Under the pieces are notes generated by a model, which saw only the letters and a program-made list of their open reading frames with translations, was not told where the DNA came from and ran no database searches. 64,000 nt of DNA from Rhizobium etli CFN 42 (GTDB lineage Bacteria > Pseudomonadota > Alphaproteobacteria > Rhizobiales > Rhizobiaceae). The stretch lies in contig NC_007764.1 of NCBI RefSeq assembly GCF_000092045.1, forward strand, positions 124,001 through 188,000. Direction: 5' to 3'. Below, piece after piece: positions 1-8,062 of this stretch. The position numbers and the translations under genes are program-made. The stretch's first letter is position 1. Every line of letters starts with the position of its first letter.

Positions 1-661
1 GCGTCGGCTGCGGCTGTCCCTCGGGCGCTTCGTTGATGGCGACGATGCCGACGATCGTCGGCCGCCCCTCCAGCCGCATCAGATTGGCCAGCGCATGGTT
101 GGGGCGAACCGCGCTCGCCCGGCGGCTTTCCAGCGAGGATGGCATTCGGTCGGTGAATGTCGGGCTTTGGCTCGCGGTAAGACGGCTGTCTTTAAGGAGC
201 GGCAAAAACAGAGGCTTCATCCAGCGATAGCGCTTTTCCGTTTTCGCATCGGTCAGCATGCTCAACTGAGCCTTGTCGTCGACGACAAAGGCCTGGTCGT
301 ATCCGAAGGCGGACATTGCGGTTTCGCTGATTGCGCTGCCGGCCGCCCCGGTCAGAACCGTATCGAGGCTGGAGGAAACACCTGCCGACCGGGACGCAGG
401 ATAAACGCGGGCAAGATAGCCGTTGCCGAACTGACCGATGACGTGGGCGACCTGATCAACCTGTTCCCGCAGGCGCGCATTGACCAGCTGACGCTGGCGA
501 TCAAGCGCCGCAGCATCGCTTTCTGTTCCCGCCCAAAGCGCGGAGAGGACGACCAGTCCAATCGCTCCGAGCCCGCTGATGGCGATCAGAAAGAGAATTC
601 TTCCCGAGGCGATCCAGGACTTCTGAAACGTGTTGGAGCTGGAAGGAACAACGATGTGCAA
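1..661 (-). CDS. Membrane signalling protein with CHASE4-like sensor domain, truncated at left edge
   Basis: An open minus-strand frame runs off the left edge, so only about 220 N-terminal residues are visible. It begins with a membrane segment (residues about 16-36, RILFLIAISGLGAIGLVVL). An extracytoplasmic stretch follows, with an acidic/arginine-rich helix (RQRQLVNARLREQVDQVAHVI) and then AFGYDQAFVVDDKAQLSML. This order resembles CHASE4 sensor domains, which in alpha-proteobacteria usually precede GGDEF/EAL cyclic-di-GMP domains; the output domain is not in the window. The start is uncertain: TTG at 661 has a purine-rich GGGG/AGG region upstream, and GTG at 682 is an in-frame alternative just after a stop. 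It is divergent from the binding protein at 785. That the whole protein is a diguanylate cyclase or phosphodiesterase is inference. Confidence 0.6.
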   Translation of the reverse strand, partial: MHIVVPSSSNTFQKSWIASGRILFLIAISGLGAIGLVVLSALWAGTESDAAALDRQRQLVNARLREQVDQVAHVIGQFGNGYLARVYPASRSAGVSSSLDTVLTGAAGSAISETAMSAFGYDQAFVVDDKAQLSMLTDAKTEKRYRWMKPLFLPLLKDSRLTASQSPTFTDRMPSSLESRRASAVRPNHALANLMRLEGRPTIVGIVAINEAPEGQPQPT

Positions 662-784
662 GCCTGGACCCCTGGACCCCACGATACGGGCGCAATTGCC
701 ACGCTAACAAATAAGCGTTCACGTAGAATTAAAGCCTGCGGCGCACGATAGGACGAGATCGATCACGCCCAGGGGGTTCCGGCG

Positions 785-1591
785 ATGTTGCGAATATCCA
801 TTCAGACTTTGTTGCGCGGAGCGCTGATGTTGGGCGCGGTCGGCGTCGTTTTGGGTGTGGCCTCGCCGCTGCCGGTGGCCGCGCAAGAGCGGATGCCGAT
901 GAGAGTGGCCGTCGAAGGTGCGTTTCCGCCCTTCAACTATCTCGACGCGAACAACAAACTTCAGGGTTTCGACATCGATATTGCCAATGCCCTCTGCGAG
1001 ACCGGCAAATTCGAATGCCAATTCATCATCGAGAAGTGGGACGACATGATCCCCGATCTCGTTGCCGGAAAATACGACGCGATCATTTCATCGATGTCGA
1101 TGAGCCTGGAGCGGCGCCAGAAGGTCGCTTTCACCGAGAAATACTATAACAGTCCGTCAGTGTTCATCGCTCGCAAGGACTCGCCGATCACTGACGTCAG
1201 CCCCGCGGCCCTCAGTGGCAAAAAGCTCGGGGTGACGTCGTCGACGGCGCAGGAATCTTACGCCAACCATTTCTATCCCGACATGAAGAAAACAGTATTC
1301 CGGTCATCGCCGGAATTGTACAAGGGCCTGTCGGACGGGCGCGTCGACATTATCCTGGAGGATAAGCTCGCCATTTACGACTGGATCGCCAATACGAAGG
1401 CGGGAACCTGCTGCGCGTTCAAGGGGCCGGATCTGGTCGACGTCACTTATTTTGGCGAAGGTGCGGGAATTGCGGTGCGTCTGGATGACAAGGACCGCCT
1501 TGCACGCCTGAACGAGGCGTTGAAGACGATCAAGGAAGACGGGACTTATGACATGATCAATGCCAAATATTTCCCGTTCAGCATCCAGTAG
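785..1591 (+). CDS. Periplasmic cationic/polar amino-acid-type substrate-binding protein (orphan)
   Basis: 268 residues. A Sec signal peptide spans about residues 1-33 (hydrophobic core LMLGAVGVVLGVA, cleavage near AAQ). The mature part has the family 3 binding-protein (HisJ/ArgT/LAO) layout: PPFNYLDANNKLQGFDIDIA near the N terminus, DAIISSMSMSLERRQKVAFTEKYYNSPS in the hinge region, and a late CC-containing loop (AGTCCAF). The family delivers polar amino acids to ABC permeases, but no permease or ATPase gene is adjacent, so it either serves a remote transporter or acts as a sensor. AGGGGG upstream supports ATG 785. It is divergent from the truncated sensor gene and followed by a strong hairpin. 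The 47.5-kb binding protein belongs to the same family and shares the CC loop. The ligand cannot be told from sequence. Confidence 0.88.
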   Translation: MLRISIQTLLRGALMLGAVGVVLGVASPLPVAAQERMPMRVAVEGAFPPFNYLDANNKLQGFDIDIANALCETGKFECQFIIEKWDDMIPDLVAGKYDAIISSMSMSLERRQKVAFTEKYYNSPSVFIARKDSPITDVSPAALSGKKLGVTSSTAQESYANHFYPDMKKTVFRSSPELYKGLSDGRVDIILEDKLAIYDWIANTKAGTCCAFKGPDLVDVTYFGEGAGIAVRLDDKDRLARLNEALKTIKEDGTYDMINAKYFPFSIQ

Positions 1592-1621
1592 CAGGCAACA
1601 GAATTTTCGTGTGACTGCTGC

Positions 1622-1685
1622 GAGATGGCCGGTTTTCCCAGCCATCTCCGTTTTGAGCTAAAGCGCGCCGTTGCGCACTTTAGCG
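1622..1685. terminator. Bidirectional terminator region with two hairpins
   Basis: A perfect 8-bp stem GAGATGGC/GCCATCTC (1622-1629 with 1641-1648) is followed by CGTTTTG. Immediately after comes a second inverted repeat built on GCTAAAG...CTTTAGC (about 1656-1685). It lies between two convergent genes (binding protein ending 1591, formaldehyde dehydrogenase ending 1700), as expected of a shared terminator. Confidence 0.65.
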
Positions 1686-1699
1686 CGACATCCTTCTCG

Positions 1700-2890
1700 T
1701 CAGGCGGCTTTCGCGACCTCGCCGTGCGGATCGAGGACATACTTCGTTGCCGCGCCATGGTCGAAACTTTCATATCCAGCGGCGGCATCGTCGAGCGGGA
1801 TGACCTTAGCGTTGACGATATCGGCGATCGGCAACCGGTCGTGGAGAATCGCCTGCATGAGCTGGCGATTATATTTGAGCACCGGAGTCTGGCCGGTGTG
1901 GAAGGATTGTGCTTTTGCCCAGCCGAGACCGAAGCGAAGCGAGAGATTGCCGTGCTTGGCGGCATTGTCGACCGCGCCCGGGTCCTCGGTCACGTAGAGG
2001 CCGGGGATGCCGATCGAGCCTGCGGCGCGGGTGATCTCCATCATCTGGTTGAGCACGATCGCCGGCTGTTCGCCGCCGGAATGGCCGCGTGCTTCGAATC
2101 CTACCGCGTCGATGGCGCTGTCGACCTCGTTGCTGCCGACGACCTCGGCAATCATGTCGCCGAGACGATCGCTCTTGGAAAGATCGATGGGTTCGAAACC
2201 GACCTTCGCGGCATGCGCCAGGCGGTCCTTGTTGAAATCGCCGATCATGACGACGGCGGCACCGAGGATGCGAGCCGAAGCCGCAGCCGCTAACCCGACA
2301 GGACCGGCGCCGGCGACATAGACGGTCGAGCCGACCCCGACGCCCGCGCGCACTGCACCGTGAAAGCCGGTGGGCAGAATGTCGGAAAGCATGGTGAGAT
2401 CGCGGATCTTCGCCATCGCCTTATCCCGATCCGGGATTTTCAGCAGGTTGAAATCGGCATAGGGAATGGTGACGTAGCGTGCCTGCCCGCCGATCCATCC
2501 GCCCATGTCGACATAGCCGTAAGCGCCGCCGGCGCGGGCCGGATTTACCGTCAGGCAGACGCCCGTATCCTGGGATTTGCAGCAGCGGCAGCGGCCGCAG
2601 GCGACGTTGAAGGGCACCGAGACGATGTCGCCGATTTGGAGCATCTCGACGTCGACGCCTTTCTCGATGATCTCGCCGGTGATTTCATGGCCGAGGATTA
2701 GGCCCGGCATTGCAGTCGTGCGGCCGCGGACCATGTGCTGGTCGGAGCCGCAGATATTGGTGGAGATAACCTTCAGGATCACGCCGTGCTCGATGCGGCG
2801 GCCATCGGGCGCTTCCAGTTTCGGATCGTCGATATCGCGGACTTCGACCTTTCCCGGCCGGAGATAGACGACGCCTCTATTCTTGCTCAT
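1700..2890 (-). CDS. fdhA: Glutathione-independent formaldehyde dehydrogenase (zinc, NAD-dependent)
   Basis: 396 residues of the zinc-dependent medium-chain dehydrogenase superfamily, in the FdhA subfamily that oxidises formaldehyde to formate without added glutathione. Visible marks are catalytic zinc ligand Cys47 in NICGSDQHMVRG, His68 in GLILGHEITGE, the structural-zinc cysteine cluster CGRCRCCKSQDTGVC, and the subfamily stretch GGAYGYVDMGGWIGGQAR. The Rossmann loop is GAGPVGLAAAAS. ATG 2890 is chosen because GGGAGGAATCC stands just upstream and the family starts near this point (MSKNRGVVYL); the frame stays open for 35 more codons without family resemblance. It is monocistronic and convergent with the gene before it. 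Formaldehyde could arise from demethylation of betaine breakdown products, which would link it to the carnitine operon downstream, but that is inference. Confidence 0.92.
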   Translation of the reverse strand: MSKNRGVVYLRPGKVEVRDIDDPKLEAPDGRRIEHGVILKVISTNICGSDQHMVRGRTTAMPGLILGHEITGEIIEKGVDVEMLQIGDIVSVPFNVACGRCRCCKSQDTGVCLTVNPARAGGAYGYVDMGGWIGGQARYVTIPYADFNLLKIPDRDKAMAKIRDLTMLSDILPTGFHGAVRAGVGVGSTVYVAGAGPVGLAAAASARILGAAVVMIGDFNKDRLAHAAKVGFEPIDLSKSDRLGDMIAEVVGSNEVDSAIDAVGFEARGHSGGEQPAIVLNQMMEITRAAGSIGIPGLYVTEDPGAVDNAAKHGNLSLRFGLGWAKAQSFHTGQTPVLKYNRQLMQAILHDRLPIADIVNAKVIPLDDAAAGYESFDHGAATKYVLDPHGEVAKAA

Positions 2891-3612
2891 GGATTCCTCC
2901 CATGTGTTGAATGCCTCGAGCTGCAACCGATGCAGTCGACGGCAAGCTTTCCTCCGGCCTGCCTCCTCTGCAGTCCGGTATTCACATCGCCGCATCGGGC
3001 GATATGTCGAATTTCGCAGCTAGGCGCGGACAGGCTGGATCGAGGAGAGAGTGTGCACGATAGGTCTGGCCTGTCGTTCCGCTCGTCATCGCCCGCCGCA
3101 ATCCGGAGATCTGCTGCGCAAAGAGCTGGTTTCGGGCTCCAGAACCTCCTTTCGATCCGTCTCGAGGTCTGCGGATATCAATCCGACGACCGCTTTCAGG
3201 ACTTCAGTTCTTCTACCGCTGCGGGGCAGCGCGCCGGCGGCTGGCCAGCCTCGCATGTTCATGTCGTCAGCTTGCAAGGCAACGCCGTGAACATGACCAG
3301 AAAACCATGCCTGACCGAAAACGGCGCCCGAAAAAACGACATAGGTGCACCTCCAGGCGACAGGCGGCAAAGCCGCAATCACTTTCGGTCGGGGACGACA
3401 GGTTGATCTCGCGAATGCGGCAGTTTTCCGGGTCGCTCCGGATGATGTGATCGCAGCTGTCGGGCTCCCCCCGTTGAACTCGTGGCACTTGTGATCACAT
3501 CTATTGGCCAGCGGCAGATGTCGTTTTCAATCGTGATTGGACTTCGGCTGTGACCTGAGCGAGGCTGTTTTTGGGAGCGGACCATCTATTTTTCCGGGGA
3601 TAGGAGGCCGAA
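2891..3612. other. Long divergent intergenic region
   Basis: About 720 bases between the divergent fdhA and the small gene at 3613. Several frames stay open for 70-100 codons on both strands, but none resembles a known protein or has a convincing ribosome site. A CRP/FNR-like 10-bp palindrome TGTGATCACA lies at 3490-3499, about 115 bases before the 3613 start, and a related TGTGATC sits near 3446. No RNA gene is evident. Confidence 0.4.
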
Positions 3613-4047
3613 ATGGAACAGCATGCACTCGAGCAGTTGAAAACGATCGCGAAGGTCAGCACGACCTATAATCACCTTGAAATGACGAGGCGCGAACGGC
3701 TTGAACGGTGGGCCGACAGTCTGGAACGCAGTCCCAGGCCGTTTCTCAAGACGCTTCACGAAACCGAATATCAGCCGATTGCAGATCGGCTTGCCTTGCG
3801 AGACGACGACACTCCGATCTCTGTTGCGTTCGCTGATCCCATTCTGCGGGCGGCAGGAATGGAAAATGACAGCTATGGAGAAGCCAGGCGGTTCTTCGAA
3901 CTCAGCGATGAGCAATTGCACGACCTGGTCTGCTTTTGTCATTTCGGGGAACGCGTCAGCGCAGCAACACTAGCTCGCCGCGTACGAAAGATGGCGGCTT
4001 ACAAACCAGGCGGGTTTTTCGCTCAGCTTCGTGCATTCTTTGGCTGA
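3613..4047 (+). CDS. Hypothetical protein, 144 residues
   Basis: A soluble protein with no signal peptide or membrane segment. A perfect AGGAGG seven to nine bases before ATG 3613 (GATAGGAGGCCGAAATG) strongly supports the start. The sequence is charged and probably mostly helical: an N-terminal helix, MTRRERLERWADSLERSP, a central HETEYQPIADRLAL segment, and a C-terminal LARRVRKMAAYKPGGFFAQLRAFFG that is basic and aromatic. I do not recognise a named domain. It reads like the small uncharacterised proteins common in Rhizobium. It stands alone, preceded by the long intergenic region and followed by about 150 bases before the convergent exporter gene. Confidence 0.75.
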   Translation: MEQHALEQLKTIAKVSTTYNHLEMTRRERLERWADSLERSPRPFLKTLHETEYQPIADRLALRDDDTPISVAFADPILRAAGMENDSYGEARRFFELSDEQLHDLVCFCHFGERVSAATLARRVRKMAAYKPGGFFAQLRAFFG

Positions 4048-4201
4048 TCGAAGCTGAGGCCACCTGGAGCTACAAAGGGCTGGTCCGTTCCGGCGGGTGG
4101 AGCGGCCGCCGCCGCAATCGCTTGGTCGCTCATCGGCGCATGAGCGAACACGGTCAAACCCGTCGCCTCAGTGGACTGGAGGATAGGCGGCAGCTAGCCG
4201 C

Positions 4202-5155
4202 CTACGGTCGGCGGGCCCGGTTGAAGTCGACCGCGGTGTGCCAGAACACAGCGCCGATGATGATCGCGCCGCCGAAATAGGTGGCGATCGGCGGCTGCTC
4301 GGAAAACAACAGCCAGACCCAGAAGGGCGTCAGCACGATTTCCATCGTGCCGATCAGTGCCGCCTCCGCCGGCGGCATCCGCTTTGCCCCGGCAAGGAAG
4401 AGCACCAGCGCCAGCGAGAAATTCGTCGCCCCGAAGGCGGCAAGGACGATCCAATTGTGCAGATCGAGGGAGCCGACCGAACCGAAAGGCGCGAAGATGG
4501 CGAGCGTCAGGAAAGCGCTGACCACAGTCGGCGGCAGGCTCGGCACGCCTGGGTCGATGCGGGGAATGATGATTACGAGCGCGAAGGAGGCGGTCATGCC
4601 GAGCGCCAGAAGGTCGCCCCAGCCGGTGCCGCCGCCGATCGAGGAGGCGACGATGACGCCGACGCCGAAGAGGGACACGGCGCCGGCGATCAGCGTCCGC
4701 CTGGCAACCCTCTCCTTGAGGATGAGCCAGCCGAACAAGGCCGCGATGAAGGGCGTCGTCGCATAAATCATCGTCACATTGGCGACGGTGGTCATGTAGA
4801 GCGCGCCGATGAAGCATCCCTGACTGAAGGTCTGGCAGGCAATCATCGCAAGACCGGACGGATGGAGGACGGAACGCCATTGCCGCCGCGAGATGCCCCC
4901 TTCGAGGAAAAGGCAGGGGATCAGCAGGAACAGGCCTCCGAACAGCGACCGCCAGGCGATCGCCGTCCATACGTCGGTCGTAAGCAGCCGCGAATAGACG
5001 CCGCTCGCACTCCAGGCGAGCGTCGCGGCAACGATGAGAAGCACACCCTTCTCATGCTCGCTGCCTGCGAGGCGTGTGGTCGAATTATCAATGGTCACGC
5101 AGATTCTCAAAGAAGGAAGTCGAACGCCGCCCATTTCTGCGCCAGCGATTGACAT
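4202..5155 (-). CDS. DMT superfamily (EamA) transporter
   Basis: Up to 317 residues with about ten hydrophobic segments arranged as two EamA repeats. The first begins at GVLLIVAATLAWSASGVYSRLL and the second at LLALGMTASFALVIIIPR. EamA proteins are inner-membrane exporters or permeases for amino acids and other small metabolites; the substrate here is unknown. The start is uncertain: ATG 5155 gives the longest form but has no ribosome site, and a GTG at 5098 (Val20, VTIDNSTT) would leave a normal-length EamA protein starting just before the first membrane helix. A LysR gene is divergent across only 42 bases, the classical arrangement of a LysR regulator with its target exporter, so it is probably controlled by that regulator. 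Confidence 0.88.
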   Translation of the reverse strand: MSIAGAEMGGVRLPSLRICVTIDNSTTRLAGSEHEKGVLLIVAATLAWSASGVYSRLLTTDVWTAIAWRSLFGGLFLLIPCLFLEGGISRRQWRSVLHPSGLAMIACQTFSQGCFIGALYMTTVANVTMIYATTPFIAALFGWLILKERVARRTLIAGAVSLFGVGVIVASSIGGGTGWGDLLALGMTASFALVIIIPRIDPGVPSLPPTVVSAFLTLAIFAPFGSVGSLDLHNWIVLAAFGATNFSLALVLFLAGAKRMPPAEAALIGTMEIVLTPFWVWLLFSEQPPIATYFGGAIIIGAVFWHTAVDFNRARRP

Positions 5156-5169
5156 AAGGCAAACGAATA

Positions 5170-5183
5170 GTAGTGATAGCTAC
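5170..5183. promoter_or_regulatory. Candidate LysR operator
   Basis: The inverted repeat GTAG-TGATAG-CTAC lies in the 42-bp space between the divergent EamA and LysR genes. Its position fits a LysR binding site, but it is short, so it is only a candidate. Confidence 0.35.
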
Positions 5184-5197
5184 CATCGATTTTTTCT

Positions 5198-6079
5198 ATG
5201 GCGGCCATGCAAGAACCTGTTGAAAGCGATCTTCTCAGAACCTTCCTGGTCGTTGCTGAGACCTCGAATTTCTCCGCGGCTGCCCAGCGCATCGGCCGGA
5301 CTCAATCGGCCGTCAGCACGCAGATCAAGAGGCTCGAGGCGGCGATCGGCGAAACTCTGTTCGAGCGCGTCGCCCGCGGCGTCCTGCTGACGCGTCAGGG
5401 CATACAGCTCGTGCCCTACGCCCGTCGGGTCATCGACCTGCTGAACGAGGCGGCCGCTACAATCCGCAGCAAGCCGCTTGACGGCCCGGTGCGCATCGGA
5501 ATTCCCGAGGAATACAGCCAGACGGTACTGCCGGCAGCGCTCGCGGCTTTTGCGGTTCGCCATCCGGCGGTCGAAGTGACTGTCTCCTGCGATTACACGG
5601 TCCGCAACCTTGCGGCCCTGGAACGGGACGAACTCGATCTCGCCGTCGTCTTCGACTGGAGCGATCAGAACAAGGGCGAGGTTCTCTGTGTCGATCCGAC
5701 CGTCTGGGTCACGTCGATGGTACACCGACTGCACGACATCGATCCCCTGCCGGTTGCGACCTATCGCAATTCCACCTGGTCACGCGATTTTGCGCTACGC
5801 TCGCTGGAGCAGATCGGCCGCAGCTACCGGATCGCCTTCATCGCCGATACCGGTTCGGGACTGAAGAATGCCGTGACAGCCGGCCTTGCCGTTACGACGC
5901 TTTCGCGCAGCAGCATTCCGCCCGGCTGCCGCGAACTGACCGCCGGGGATGGCTTCCCGCCGGTCGATTCCTCGAAGGTCGTGCTGCGCCGCAATAGTTT
6001 CCGCTCCAGTGAGGCCGTGCGGGAACTCGCCGAAATGCTGCGGGACGCGTTTCAGCCTATGTCGGTGCCGATGATATGA
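5198..6079 (+). CDS. LysR family transcriptional regulator
   Basis: 293 residues. The N-terminal winged HTH is typical: DLLRTFLVVAETSNFSAAAQ, then RTQSAVSTQIKRLEAAIG and LFERVARGVLLTRQG. It is followed by a periplasmic-binding-fold effector domain from about residue 92 (PVRIGIPEEY). LysR proteins usually activate a divergent target in response to a small ligand; here the target is most likely the EamA exporter 42 bases away. ATG 5198 is used, and ATG 5207 (MQEPVESD) is possible because neither has a good ribosome site. The gene is convergent with cdhR and their 3' ends overlap by 23 bases (6057-6079). Confidence 0.9.
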   Translation: MAAMQEPVESDLLRTFLVVAETSNFSAAAQRIGRTQSAVSTQIKRLEAAIGETLFERVARGVLLTRQGIQLVPYARRVIDLLNEAAATIRSKPLDGPVRIGIPEEYSQTVLPAALAAFAVRHPAVEVTVSCDYTVRNLAALERDELDLAVVFDWSDQNKGEVLCVDPTVWVTSMVHRLHDIDPLPVATYRNSTWSRDFALRSLEQIGRSYRIAFIADTGSGLKNAVTAGLAVTTLSRSSIPPGCRELTAGDGFPPVDSSKVVLRRNSFRSSEAVRELAEMLRDAFQPMSVPMI

Positions 6080-7046
6080 TGCGGCGGCGCAAGCGGCGCC
6101 GCGTCTCCGACGGGCTCTCGGAAAAGCTCGCCCGGTAGCTTCTCGCAAAGGCCGAGGCTGAGTTGAAGCCGGTTGCCGCTGCGATGTCGGCGAAGGAGGC
6201 CGTCGTCTCAATCACCTTGCGGCGCGCCGTGTTCAGACGCAGCGCCAGATAATGCACATGCGGCGGCGCGCCGATGCTCTGCTGGAAGAGGTCCTGAAGA
6301 TGCCGGGCGCTGACACCGACCCTGCGGGCGAGCCGGGCCAACACCAGAGGCTGCTCGATATGCTCCTCCATCAGATGCACCGCCTGCGTCACGCGTGGAT
6401 CATGCGCACGCAGCCCCGCCGAAGCGGCGGAAAGCGTTTCGTCGGCATGGAAGGAAGGCTGCTCGTAGCGGAACAGCCGGCTGACTTCGAGCGCCAGCGA
6501 ATAACCCTGCCGTTGCCGTATCACTTCCAGCATCAGGTCAACGGTCGGAAGCGAACCCGAAGTCGTCAGCCGCTTGCCGTCGATGACGAAGCGATCCTTG
6601 ACGGCCCTCACCTCGGGATAGGCGAGTGCAAAGTCCTCGTAATCCTCCCAGTGAACGGTCGCTGATAGACCGTCGAGCAGACTTGCCTCCGCCAGCAGCC
6701 ACGTGCCGGACTCGATGCCGGCAACGATCGAGCGGTGGCGGGCAGCTTGCGAGAGCTGCATTTTGAGTGCTGGCGTCGCGCTTTGGCGCCAGCTGTAGCT
6801 CGCAAGTACGAACAATGGCACATTCTCGGTCGTCGTCCGAAAAGCTCCTTGGGTTGGGATGGCGATATGGCTCGTGGTTGGGACCGGCGCGCCGTCCGGC
6901 GTCAACAGCCGCCAGCGATAGAGCTCGGTGCCGGCGATGCGATTGGCGCCGCGCAGCGGCTCGATGACCGATGCGATCAGGATCAGGTTCGTCTCCGGCA
7001 GAATCAGAAGGTCGATATCGAGCCGTTCCGTCGATCGCTGCAGCAA
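6057..7046 (-). CDS. cdhR: GlxA family (DJ-1/PfpI plus AraC) regulator of carnitine catabolism
   Basis: 329 residues in two parts. The first is a class I glutamine-amidotransferase-like DJ-1/PfpI domain (residues about 10-190, with the elbow region GIESGTWLLAEASLLDG). The second is a C-terminal AraC domain with two HTH motifs (LARRVGVSARHLQDLF and IAAATGFNSASAFARSY). This is the architecture of Pseudomonas aeruginosa CdhR, which activates carnitine dehydrogenase genes. Assignment as cdhR rests on this architecture plus its divergent position 106 bases from cdhC. The start is TTG 7046, chosen because a perfect TAGGAGG lies nine bases upstream; no ATG fits. It presumably binds between 6.05 and 7.15 kb and senses carnitine or a relative. 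Confidence 0.85.
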   Translation of the reverse strand: MLQRSTERLDIDLLILPETNLILIASVIEPLRGANRIAGTELYRWRLLTPDGAPVPTTSHIAIPTQGAFRTTTENVPLFVLASYSWRQSATPALKMQLSQAARHRSIVAGIESGTWLLAEASLLDGLSATVHWEDYEDFALAYPEVRAVKDRFVIDGKRLTTSGSLPTVDLMLEVIRQRQGYSLALEVSRLFRYEQPSFHADETLSAASAGLRAHDPRVTQAVHLMEEHIEQPLVLARLARRVGVSARHLQDLFQQSIGAPPHVHYLALRLNTARRKVIETTASFADIAAATGFNSASAFARSYRASFSESPSETRRRLRRRIISSAPT

Positions 7047-7152
7047 GGTCGCCTCCTAAGGTTTCCGATAATGTATCAATCGTCGCCGAAACTGCAAAGC
7101 ATCCCCGCTCATCCTGTCGCGTAATGGCTGACAAGACGGGGAGAACAAAAAC

Positions 7153-8055
7153 ATGCCTCTTGCGATGAACCGCGATGTTTTCATCACCTGCGCCGTCACC
7201 GGCGCCGGCGATACGGTTTCCAGATCCAGCCACGTTCCCATTACTCCCAAGCAGATCGCGGATTCCGCGATCGACGCCGCCAAGGCTGGAGCGGCCGTTG
7301 TTCATTGCCATGTCCGCGATCCGGAAACGGGGGCCGCCAGCCGCCGCAACGACCTCTATAGAGAGGTCACCGACCGCATCCGTTCGGCCGATATCGACGT
7401 CGTCCTCAATCTCACCGCCGGCATGGGCGGGGACCTGATCTTCGGGGATGTCGAAAGCCCCCTTCCCCTCAACGTGAAAGGCACCGACATGGCGGGCGCC
7501 AGCGAGCGCGTCAGTCATATCGCCGAATGCCTGCCGGAAATCTGCACGCTCGATTGCGGCACGATGAACTTCAATCTCGGCGACTATGTCATGACCAATA
7601 CGCCGGCCATGCTGCGGGCGATGGCCAAGAAGATGACGGATCTCGGCGTGCGGCCGGAGATCGAGGCTTTCGACACCGGCCATCTCTGGTTCGCCAAGCA
7701 GCTTGCCGAAGAGGGGCTGATCGAAGATCCGGTGCTGATCCAGCTCTGCATGGGTATTCCGTGGGGCGCGCCCGACGACCTCAACACCTTCATGGCGATG
7801 GTCAACAACGTGCCTCAGAGCTGGACCTTCTCGGCTTTTTCGATCGGCCGCAACGCCATGGCCTATCCGGCGGCCGCGGTTCTCGCCGGCGGCAACGTGC
7901 GCGTCGGCCTGGAAGACAATCTCTTTATCGGCAAGGGGCAGCTCGCCACAAATGCGCAGCTCGTCGAAAAGGCCGTGCAGGTGGTCGAAGGCATGGGCGC
8001 GCGCATCATCGGGCCGGAGGATGTGCGCAAGAAGCTGAAGCTGACGAAGCGCTGA
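7153..8055 (+). CDS. cdhC: 3-dehydrocarnitine:acetyl-CoA cleavage enzyme (BKACE/DUF849 family)
   Basis: 300 residues of the beta-keto acid cleavage enzyme family, zinc-dependent TIM barrels. In the carnitine pathway this enzyme converts 3-dehydrocarnitine plus acetyl-CoA to betainyl-CoA plus acetoacetate. The zinc-binding signature is seen as HCHVRDP (His51, His53), with VLNLTAGMGGD, TLDCGTMNFN and a C-terminal GGNVRVGLEDN, all typical of BKACE. It is the first gene of a tightly spaced operon: the next gene starts seven bases after its stop. The carnitine assignment, rather than another beta-keto acid, comes from the adjoining carnitine-dehydrogenase/thioesterase fusion and CdhR-like regulator. 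GGGGAGAAC precedes ATG 7153; ATG 7165 is a possible later start. Confidence 0.9.
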   Translation: MPLAMNRDVFITCAVTGAGDTVSRSSHVPITPKQIADSAIDAAKAGAAVVHCHVRDPETGAASRRNDLYREVTDRIRSADIDVVLNLTAGMGGDLIFGDVESPLPLNVKGTDMAGASERVSHIAECLPEICTLDCGTMNFNLGDYVMTNTPAMLRAMAKKMTDLGVRPEIEAFDTGHLWFAKQLAEEGLIEDPVLIQLCMGIPWGAPDDLNTFMAMVNNVPQSWTFSAFSIGRNAMAYPAAAVLAGGNVRVGLEDNLFIGKGQLATNAQLVEKAVQVVEGMGARIIGPEDVRKKLKLTKR

Positions 8056-8062
8056 GGATATC

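Noticed and set aside
95..751. Long plus-strand open frame of 218 codons at the left edge
   Set aside because: It is antisense to the minus-strand sensor gene. Its translation is low-complexity Arg/Gly-rich without family resemblance, whereas the minus frame has a membrane helix and a sensor-like domain.
3086..3382. 98-codon minus-strand frame in the long gap
   Set aside because: It has no ribosome site and no recognisable motif, and its composition is like the other random frames in the gap.
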